Shown here: in pieces, positions 33,479 through 39,951 of the stretch
Layout: each line of letters starts with the position of its first letter
Position numbering within the stretch: position 1 is the first letter of the stretch
Source: Deltaproteobacteria bacterium
Lineage (GTDB): Bacteria > Desulfobacterota > Syntrophobacteria > Syntrophobacterales > Syntrophobacteraceae
Length of the DNA: 39,951 nt
Reading direction: 5' to 3'
Assembly (NCBI GenBank): GCA_021777755.1
Contig: JAJYDE010000025.1
Coordinates: 1-39,951, forward strand
Made by a program: the position numbers and the translations under genes
The notes under the pieces: model-generated
Databases searched by the model: none
Told to the model about the DNA's origin: nothing
What the model saw: only the letters and a program-made list of their open reading frames with translations

Positions 33479-36238
33479 ATGATCATTGAAAAATTCAACA
33501 TGAAAGCACAGGATGTCATCGAGAAGGCTTGCCGTCTGGCCGTGAAAAAGGAACACAGGTATGTCACGCCATATCATCTGGTTTTTGCGATACTTCAGGA
33601 TGGCGGTGTCATAAAGCCTTGCCTTGTTGATGCCAAGGTCGATCTTGACAAGTTTGGCGCAAGGATGGACGGTCAACTTCTAACGCAGCCCAAGGCCCTG
33701 GCCCAGAGCCAGCAGACGCCCATAAACCGCGAACTGGAGCGCGTATTCATTCATGCCGAAGAGATCGTAACCGCCTCGGGCGACAAATACATTGGCGTGA
33801 CTCACATACTCCTCGCCCTGCTTGAAATCGAGGATATCCTGGCGGCCCTGACCGAGGCCGGCTGCAACAAGGATATCCTGGTCATGTCTTTGAAACGGGC
33901 CTCTTCGGGCGCCTCCAAAGGCGGCGAGAGCGCGCGGGAGGAGTTCGAATACCTCGCCACCTACACCACCGATCTTACGCAAAGCGCTCGTAACGGGGAA
34001 CTGGACCCGGTGATCGGACGAGATGACGAGATACGGCTGGCCATTGAAGTGTTGAGCCGGAGGATGAAGAGCAATCCTATTCTGGTAGGAGACCCCGGAG
34101 TCGGAAAGACCGCCATTGTCGAGGGCCTCGCACAGAGGATCGTTAACGGCGATGTGCCAGACGATCTCAAGTCGTTCTCGATTTTGTCTTTGGACATGGG
34201 GCAACTGGTGGCTGGCGCAAAATACCGGGGCGAATTCGAGGAGCGGTTTAAAAGAGTCATACAGGAGATTCTGGACGCCGGCAATATCATCACTTTCATA
34301 GACGAGATTCATAAGATAGTGGGGGCGGGGGCTTCGGAAGGGGCCATGGACGCTTCAAATCTTCTAAAGCCTTCGCTCGCGCGCGGAAAACTCCGTTGTT
34401 TCGGGGCAACCACGACTGAGGAATATAGAAAATATATCGAAAAGGATGCCGCTCTCATGCGTCGCTTCCAGGTGGTTTCGGTCTGCGAGCCGAATCTGGA
34501 GCAGACCGTTTCCATTTTGCGCGGTATCAAGCAAAAATACGAAGTCCACCATGGGGTTCAAATCACGGATGCGGCCCTGGTGGCTGCCTCGAAGCTTTCC
34601 CAAAGGTATATCTCCGGCCGGTTCCTTCCCGACAAGGCAATCGATCTCATCGATCAGACCGCGGCCATTACCCGTGTTGGTCTTTCTTCCAAACCCCTTG
34701 AAATCGACGGCCTCGATCGTCAGATCATCCAGTTGGAAATCGAGTTGCGTGCGCTTCAGGGCGAATCGAGCGAACGGTCGCTGGAACGTATGGCGGTGAT
34801 CGAGCGTGAACTGGAAGGTCTGCGGCAAAAGAGCCTGGAACTTACCGGGCGATGGGATAGGGAAAAGGGGGCGCTCTCGCTTGTGCAGGAGGCCAAGAAG
34901 ACCATCGAGGAAGCCAGGATGGAGATCGAGCAAAGGGTTCGCGAGGAGGATTTCTCAAGGGTCGCCGAGCTTCAGTACAAGGTGATCCCGCAGGCCGAAG
35001 AGATACTCAAGGAATATGCCGATGTGGATCTCTCGGGTACCGAGTTGCTCTCCAAGTCGGTGACCGAGCAGGAAATCGCCGCCACCCTGGCCAAGCTCAC
35101 CGGAATACCCGTGGCCAAAATGATGGAATCGGAGAAGGAGCGGTTGCTAAAGCTCGAAGACCATCTGCGAAACCGGGTCGTGGGGCAGGAAGACGCCCTG
35201 GCGGTGGTGGCAAGGGCCGTTCGCAGGTCGCGCGCTGGAGTCCAGGACCCCAAACGCCCGCTTGCCTCCTTTCTGATGTTGGGGCCCACGGGCGTTGGAA
35301 AGACCGAACTCGCCAAAGCCCTTGCCCAGTTCATGTTCGACGATGAGCGCTCGCTTATAAGAATAGACATGAGCGAATTCATGGAAAAGCATTCCGCGGC
35401 CAAGTTGACCGGGGCCGCCCCGGGCTACGTGGGCTACGAGGAGGGCGGGGTCCTCACCAATAAGGTCAGGCAAAAGCCTTACAGCGTGGTTCTTTTCGAC
35501 GAGGTCGAAAAGGCCCATCCCGACGTGTTCAACCTCTTCCTGCAAATTCTCGACGACGGACGTCTCACCGACAGCCACGGCCAGACGGTCAATTTCGCCA
35601 ACACCATCATCATCATGACTTCCAACCTCGGGGCCGATCGCATCGAGCCCACCGAAAACGAGGAAGAGGTCTCTCTGATGAAGGCCGCAATCATGGATGC
35701 CGTGCGCGGCTTTTTTCGGCCCGAGTTTCTAAATCGCCTCGATGACATCATCATTTTCCGACAATTAACCATGGACGTGATGCGGCCCATTGTCGAAATC
35801 CAGTTGAAAAACCTGTCGGCTCTTTTGAAAGACCGTGACATCGGGCTCCATGTTGCCGAAAGGGCGGCAAGACTTCTGGCCGAGGTGGGTTTCAACCCGC
35901 TCTACGGCGCCCGGCCCCTTAAGAGGGTCATTCAAGCCAAGGTTCAAGACCCTTTGGCCGAGGAGATCATCGCCGGGCGCATTCGGGAAGCTCAGACCGT
36001 GGTCGTGGATGCAAGCGAGGGAGCCTTGTCGATAAAGGGAGTCGAACCGGCCGATCTGGAGTGGGCCATCGCTGAATGCGAGCGTGAAATACCCGGGGAG
36101 AAATCGAGCGGGGATGGGGCCGGGATGGCCGATACGGTGGAGCAGAATGAAGACCAGTCCGCCGAAGCGGAGAGGGAAACAATCGCTTCGACTTTGCGCA
36201 CCGAGCCTTCCGGCTCTTCGGGCGAACCTCTCGAATAG
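33479..36238 (+). CDS. tssH: ClpB-like AAA+ ATPase, probable T6SS TssH/ClpV
   Basis: A 919-residue protein with a Clp N-domain (about 1-150), AAA-1 with Walker [13 protein letters not shown] (about 204-215) and FIDEIHK, a full-length M-domain coiled coil (about 405-530), and AAA-2 with [12 protein letters not shown] (about 601-612) and a ClpB-type C-terminus ([11 protein letters not shown]). Sequence details are closer to ClpB ([12 protein letters not shown]) than to classical ClpV, but the next gene is tssM, so it probably recycles contracted T6SS sheaths. A polar, acidic tail of about 60 residues after the AAA domain is unusual. GGGAG lies 10 bases before ATG 33479; an upstream in-frame ATG (33371) adds unlikely residues. 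Confidence 0.88.
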   Translation: MIIEKFNMKAQDVIEKACRLAVKKEHRYVTPYHLVFAILQDGGVIKPCLVDAKVDLDKFGARMDGQLLTQPKALAQSQQTPINRELERVFIHAEEIVTASGDKYIGVTHILLALLEIEDILAALTEAGCNKDILVMSLKRASSGASKGGESAREEFEYLATYTTDLTQSARNGELDPVIGRDDEIRLAIEVLSRRMKSNPILVGDPGVGKTAIVEGLAQRIVNGDVPDDLKSFSILSLDMGQLVAGAKYRGEFEERFKRVIQEILDAGNIITFIDEIHKIVGAGASEGAMDASNLLKPSLARGKLRCFGATTTEEYRKYIEKDAALMRRFQVVSVCEPNLEQTVSILRGIKQKYEVHHGVQITDAALVAASKLSQRYISGRFLPDKAIDLIDQTAAITRVGLSSKPLEIDGLDRQIIQLEIELRALQGESSERSLERMAVIERELEGLRQKSLELTGRWDREKGALSLVQEAKKTIEEARMEIEQRVREEDFSRVAELQYKVIPQAEEILKEYADVDLSGTELLSKSVTEQEIAATLAKLTGIPVAKMMESEKERLLKLEDHLRNRVVGQEDALAVVARAVRRSRAGVQDPKRPLASFLMLGPTGVGKTELAKALAQFMFDDERSLIRIDMSEFMEKHSAAKLTGAAPGYVGYEEGGVLTNKVRQKPYSVVLFDEVEKAHPDVFNLFLQILDDGRLTDSHGQTVNFANTIIIMTSNLGADRIEPTENEEEVSLMKAAIMDAVRGFFRPEFLNRLDDIIIFRQLTMDVMRPIVEIQLKNLSALLKDRDIGLHVAERAARLLAEVGFNPLYGARPLKRVIQAKVQDPLAEEIIAGRIREAQTVVVDASEGALSIKGVEPADLEWAIAECEREIPGEKSSGDGAGMADTVEQNEDQSAEAERETIASTLRTEPSGSSGEPLE

Positions 36239-36261
36239 AAGCCGAAAAGGGCAAGTGACAA

Positions 36262-39200
36262 GTGGAAGCTCTCAAGCAAATTAAACCCGGCTTCTTCGCA
36301 AAGTTCATCAATAAGGCTTATTGGCCCTATTATCTCCTGATTTTGGCCATAATCCTCGTTGTTGCCCTGGTTGCGTTGTATGTCTTCCTGCGACGCGGGA
36401 AGATTAAAGCCTCCGCGGTGTCCTTGCCGCCGGAAAAGAAAAAACCAACCTTGGCGCCCGGGTGTCTTGTCCTCTCCTGGCGGAGGTTTTTGGAGCAACT
36501 GCCAGGCGGTTTCCGACGCTCCTTGGGGATCTATCAGCCCTTTGTGGTCCTTGGCGAATCGGGCAGCGGCAAGACCACCCTTATAGACAGTTGCACGGAC
36601 TGGCAGGGACATTCGGCCCAATTCCTTCCAAGCTACGCGAACGACCCCACTCTACAGATTTACCTTGGTTCCACGATGCTGGTGATCGAGGCGCCGGCCG
36701 CGCTTCTAAACGATACATCCAAGGAGGCGCGAACAGCCTTCATCAGGCTGTGGAAAAAGATCCCCCGGAAAAAAGACCCCATGGTGGTGCTTGTCCTCGA
36801 TGGCTGGTCGCTTTCCGGGCAGGTGCCCGAGCAACTCAAAAGGTGCGCCCAGTTGATGCGCGGCAAGATCAACACGATGGCCCGGGTTTGCAGAAAACCG
36901 GTGAGGGTGGGGATTGCGCTCACGCATATGGATCTTCTGGAAGGCTTTGACGAATTCACAACCTTTCTTAAAGACAACGCCATTGCCCTCAAACTCGAGT
37001 TCAACTCCGAGGCGGATCTCAAAAATATCCAACATTGCCTCGAACCCTATGAATCCTATCTGTCCCTGGCCCTCACAACCTTGAGCGCCGAACGGTACCT
37101 CAAGATCATTTCCTTTTTCCGTCAAATCCCCGATGTCCTCAAGCAGGTTGCCGCCTTTACCCGAATCCTTCGGGCGCGCGATCCGATGTCTCCCGAACCG
37201 GAGATGGTTCGGCTAAGCCTTGCTTCGCCCGGCACCGGTTCGGCCGAGGTCTGCAATCCCTTCGCCTCGTCTATATCGGTCCAGGATGTCGAAAAACTCA
37301 AGCCTCATCTCACGCACCAGATCGCTGCGGCGGCGCTGCTCCTTCTGGGAATCGCGTATTTTTACGGTGGATATGTCTACGAAAGAGCCCTGCTCCTGGA
37401 AGTTCGAAAGTCCCTGGAGCGGGTCGAAGCCGCCCCCCCAGCCTTTTACAACCAAAAAATGCATCAACTGGTCCTGGATTTCAGCTTCAGCTTGAAAAAA
37501 GATCCGGAATTGGCCTTTCTGCCAAATTATTTCCCCTACGCCGATCGAAGAATCAAACGCAGGATCATGGAAGACATTCGCTCGTTTTATTTTACCCCGA
37601 AGCTGACACAAATCCTTGCCCAACCGAATCCACAGCTGAAGTCGCTCTATCTCGCGGCTCTTACATACGCCGACAGCCAAAACGAGCTTGGCAGGCTCGT
37701 GCTTGGCCGGATCGTTGACTGGACCGAAGTGCTCGGATTTCCAAAGACCCTCATCCGTGACTACGTTTCCTATAACAATACGGAGGATGTGAAAACCAAC
37801 ATCGACTTTTTCCACATAGTTAAGCCGACCGGGGTTTCCCCAATCGAAGATCCCCTTACCTGGCTGACTTTTCTCCATAATGTGGTGAACGCCGAAAAAC
37901 AGCCCCTGATTACCACGAGCTATCTCGATTTCCTGCGGCGGGAGGCCAAGTCCCTGCTCAAGGCGAGCGACTCCGTCACGCGTTATGACCAGGCAAGCGA
38001 GGTGGCCGCGGCATTGATGAAATCGGTCAAGGGGTGCCCGAATTTTGGTTGGATACAAAGGCGTCAGTCGCGGGTGGGTCAAAAGGCGCTGCGCGAGGCT
38101 TTAAAGCAGATCGAGCATACGGGTATAGCCTACCCGCCGCCGGAGGGGATGCAACTGTCTCAGTTGATGGAATCCCTGGGTGTTATGAACACCCTTGCCA
38201 AGCGCTCGAAAAACGATAAACCCTATCAGTTCCAGCTTGCCGGGGAGCAGTTTTCACTAAGTCCGGGGGAGTGGAAAGCCCTTGCAAACCGCAGCCGCAT
38301 GACCCTTTTCATTAAGGATTTCGTGGCCCTGAATCGGACCAACAGCGGTTTTATTTTTTTCCAAAAGCAGAGTCATTATCCCGAAATCATCTTAAACCCC
38401 GGCAATGATGGACAGCTTTTCTTCGCAGGGAAAGCTCGAATCGACGGCAGGCTTACCAAAATGGCCTTCGAGCAGGATGTAAAGCCGGTGCTCACAAAAA
38501 TGCCCGAGCTGCTAAAGAGCCTTCCGATTGCCGAACAGTACAAAAGATGGTTTTCCACCTTTATCTCCAGCCAGACGGAGGCCTATGCCGGCAAGTACGC
38601 GGGGGCGTATACCGCCTACTACCAGGCGTTTCATATTCAGGCCGCCAACCAGGGGGAACTGAGTTTCCTGCTGGGTCAATTGCCGCTATCCACCTCGCAG
38701 TTCCAGGACCTGTTCAACACGATGAAGGAGAATACGGTTCTGGATTTGGGCGATAGTCCCTATCTCAAAGTATTTGGTCAAAAACTCGCCCCCTTCGATT
38801 TCATACGGCGCCTTATGGCCGATAAGCCCGGCACACCGCCCGAACTGGACCGCTATAAGGCTCTCATCCAGCAGCTCCATGACCAGATCGAAAGCACGGA
38901 ACCCTACGTTGCCAAGGACAAGGCCGACGACGCCGCCGCGCTCAAGAGTCTGCTCTCGCCCCTGGGCCGCGTCAGCCTCGCCATGCTTCGAGGAGAAAGC
39001 GATTCCTATCTGAACCTGGTACGAGCATGGCTGAAAAGCACCGGGATCGATCCGCAATGGCAAACCCCGTTTCTTGAACCGGTTCAGCTTGCCTGCGGGT
39101 TGGGTAGAAGCGATATCGAATCGACCGTGAATAAGGTTTGGAACGATCTCGACCTCACCTGCATCCAACCCGTTTTGCACAAGTTCCCCCTCGACCCGGA

Positions 39201-39858
39201 ATCCGAAGTGGAGGTCTTGCCCGAGGAGTTGGAGAAGGTCATTAGTCCCAACGGCACCTTCTGGAAGACCTTTCGGCAATATCTGGCTCCGGTCTGCCAG
39301 GAGGCCTCGGGGAAATGGTTCGTGCGCGTTCCCCCTTATGGCGTGATCCGTATTCCGGAGCGGATGTTAAAAGTTGCCAACCAGTTGTCCGTGATCTCCT
39401 CCAGCCTCTGGGATGCCAAGGGACTTCCAATTCCTTTTTCGATAACCGTTAAATCCTCTCCGCTGCCGCCAAGAGTCGAAAAGGGCTTGACTCCGGTCCT
39501 TGCCTATCTGAAGTGCGGAAAGGCCACGGCGCTTGGATTCAATCAGCAGCCAATGGGGCAGACAATGAACATCGAGTGGTGGAAAAGCCAGTCGGCGTCC
39601 GTGGGGCTGGAATTTCAAGACGCAAAAAAAGGTGGCTCCAAGACATACAAGGAAGTCAGTGTGCCGGAAAGCTTTTGGGGGTTTTTTCGCCTCCTGCGAA
39701 AAGCGGCCTGCCCCGAAAAGGGTGTCTACTCGTGGCAATTCGCAGACCCCGGCAACTCGCTTGGCGCAGTACAAATCGAGTATTCGATGAAACCCGATCC
39801 ATGGGCGGTCTTCCATCCCGGTCCAGAGAGCTTGGACAGGACTGACCGGATTCGGTAA
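36262..39858 (+). CDS. tssM: Type VI secretion protein TssM (IcmF family)
   Basis: A 1198-residue inner-membrane protein of the T6SS membrane complex (with TssJ and TssL). An N-terminal TM (about 20-43) is followed by a cytosolic NTPase-like domain with Walker A GESGSGKTT (about 98-106) and VLVLDG. A second TM (about 355-375) leads to a large periplasmic region (380-1198) with IcmF-related and IcmF C-terminal domains. Only one helix is visible before the NTPase domain, where classical TssM has a hairpin of two. It starts with GTG 36262, 23 bases after tssH, with AAGGG about 11 bases upstream. It is full length. Confidence 0.9.
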   Translation: MEALKQIKPGFFAKFINKAYWPYYLLILAIILVVALVALYVFLRRGKIKASAVSLPPEKKKPTLAPGCLVLSWRRFLEQLPGGFRRSLGIYQPFVVLGESGSGKTTLIDSCTDWQGHSAQFLPSYANDPTLQIYLGSTMLVIEAPAALLNDTSKEARTAFIRLWKKIPRKKDPMVVLVLDGWSLSGQVPEQLKRCAQLMRGKINTMARVCRKPVRVGIALTHMDLLEGFDEFTTFLKDNAIALKLEFNSEADLKNIQHCLEPYESYLSLALTTLSAERYLKIISFFRQIPDVLKQVAAFTRILRARDPMSPEPEMVRLSLASPGTGSAEVCNPFASSISVQDVEKLKPHLTHQIAAAALLLLGIAYFYGGYVYERALLLEVRKSLERVEAAPPAFYNQKMHQLVLDFSFSLKKDPELAFLPNYFPYADRRIKRRIMEDIRSFYFTPKLTQILAQPNPQLKSLYLAALTYADSQNELGRLVLGRIVDWTEVLGFPKTLIRDYVSYNNTEDVKTNIDFFHIVKPTGVSPIEDPLTWLTFLHNVVNAEKQPLITTSYLDFLRREAKSLLKASDSVTRYDQASEVAAALMKSVKGCPNFGWIQRRQSRVGQKALREALKQIEHTGIAYPPPEGMQLSQLMESLGVMNTLAKRSKNDKPYQFQLAGEQFSLSPGEWKALANRSRMTLFIKDFVALNRTNSGFIFFQKQSHYPEIILNPGNDGQLFFAGKARIDGRLTKMAFEQDVKPVLTKMPELLKSLPIAEQYKRWFSTFISSQTEAYAGKYAGAYTAYYQAFHIQAANQGELSFLLGQLPLSTSQFQDLFNTMKENTVLDLGDSPYLKVFGQKLAPFDFIRRLMADKPGTPPELDRYKALIQQLHDQIESTEPYVAKDKADDAAALKSLLSPLGRVSLAMLRGESDSYLNLVRAWLKSTGIDPQWQTPFLEPVQLACGLGRSDIESTVNKVWNDLDLTCIQPVLHKFPLDPESEVEVLPEELEKVISPNGTFWKTFRQYLAPVCQEASGKWFVRVPPYGVIRIPERMLKVANQLSVISSSLWDAKGLPIPFSITVKSSPLPPRVEKGLTPVLAYLKCGKATALGFNQQPMGQTMNIEWWKSQSASVGLEFQDAKKGGSKTYKEVSVPESFWGFFRLLRKAACPEKGVYSWQFADPGNSLGAVQIEYSMKPDPWAVFHPGPESLDRTDRIR

Positions 39859-39905
39859 GCAAAGTGGGGCGGTAAAGAAAGTCGAAACGATAGATGGAGG
39901 AAGTC

Positions 39906-39951
39906 GTGCGCAAGCTGGGCGTTGTTATGTTTTTGCTTGCCATCGCCGGCA
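39906..39951 (+). CDS. Start of an exported protein, cut by the window edge
   Basis: Only 15 codons are visible: GTG start, then RKLGVVMFLLAIAG, a clear signal-peptide beginning. AGGA precedes the GTG. It follows tssM by 47 bases and is probably another T6SS component such as the TssJ lipoprotein or an accessory periplasmic protein, but identity cannot be determined from this stretch. Confidence 0.5.
   Translation, partial: MRKLGVVMFLLAIAG

Overview
The window is GC-rich and densely coded, and looks like a chromosomal segment of a free-living Gram-negative bacterium. The likeliest source is a member of the Desulfobacterota (former Deltaproteobacteria), perhaps near Syntrophobacterales. This is inferred from the mix of genes: an isolated NuoEFG module, a PgpH-type c-di-AMP phosphodiesterase, tandem cytidylate-kinase-like proteins, abundant two-component and PilZ signalling, T6SS genes and a candidate selenoprotein. 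No phylogenetic marker settles it.

Layout. 1-3400: a secreted Cys-rich protein, an initiator tRNA-fMet with its own promoter and terminator, and a ChaN-like lipoprotein with a PDZ domain, all on the minus strand, then a plus-strand PilZ protein. In the gap that follows (3235-3381, minus) is a very small membrane protein with an in-frame UGA followed by a SECIS-like hairpin. I read it as a 48-residue selenoprotein; it is the best novel candidate here. 3714-10110: a large unrecognised membrane protein translationally coupled to a 7TM-HD (PgpH-type) phosphodiesterase, then alanine racemase. 10467-14129: a cyclic-nucleotide-binding/PilZ fusion and catalase-peroxidase KatG. 14365-16540 (minus): an M32 carboxypeptidase, an extremely His-rich protein and a degraded fragment of a P-type ATPase. 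16700-22559: nuoE-nuoF-nuoG followed by two tandem cytidylate-kinase-like genes.

22560-26898: a short remnant of a histidine kinase, an AT-rich membrane/zinc-ribbon gene, and then a minus-strand signalling operon that extends to 32392. In transcription order it encodes a PilZ protein, a hybrid histidine kinase, a REC-HDOD protein, a REC protein with a degenerate HD-GYP domain, a small two-TM protein, and a sodium/solute-symporter-type sensor kinase. All five spacings between its genes are short or overlapping. 32610-39951 (plus): a hemerythrin-like protein, a possible small ORF, a ClpB-like TssH ATPase, a TssM/IcmF-like protein, and the first codons of an exported protein cut by the window edge. 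This is the edge of a type VI secretion cluster.

Three PilZ proteins, a PgpH-like enzyme, HDOD and degenerate HD-GYP proteins and three receiver domains make second-messenger and phosphorelay signalling the dominant theme. KatG and hemerythrin suggest protection of an anaerobic metabolism from oxygen or reactive species. Starts were chosen from visible ribosome binding sites; no database search was possible.
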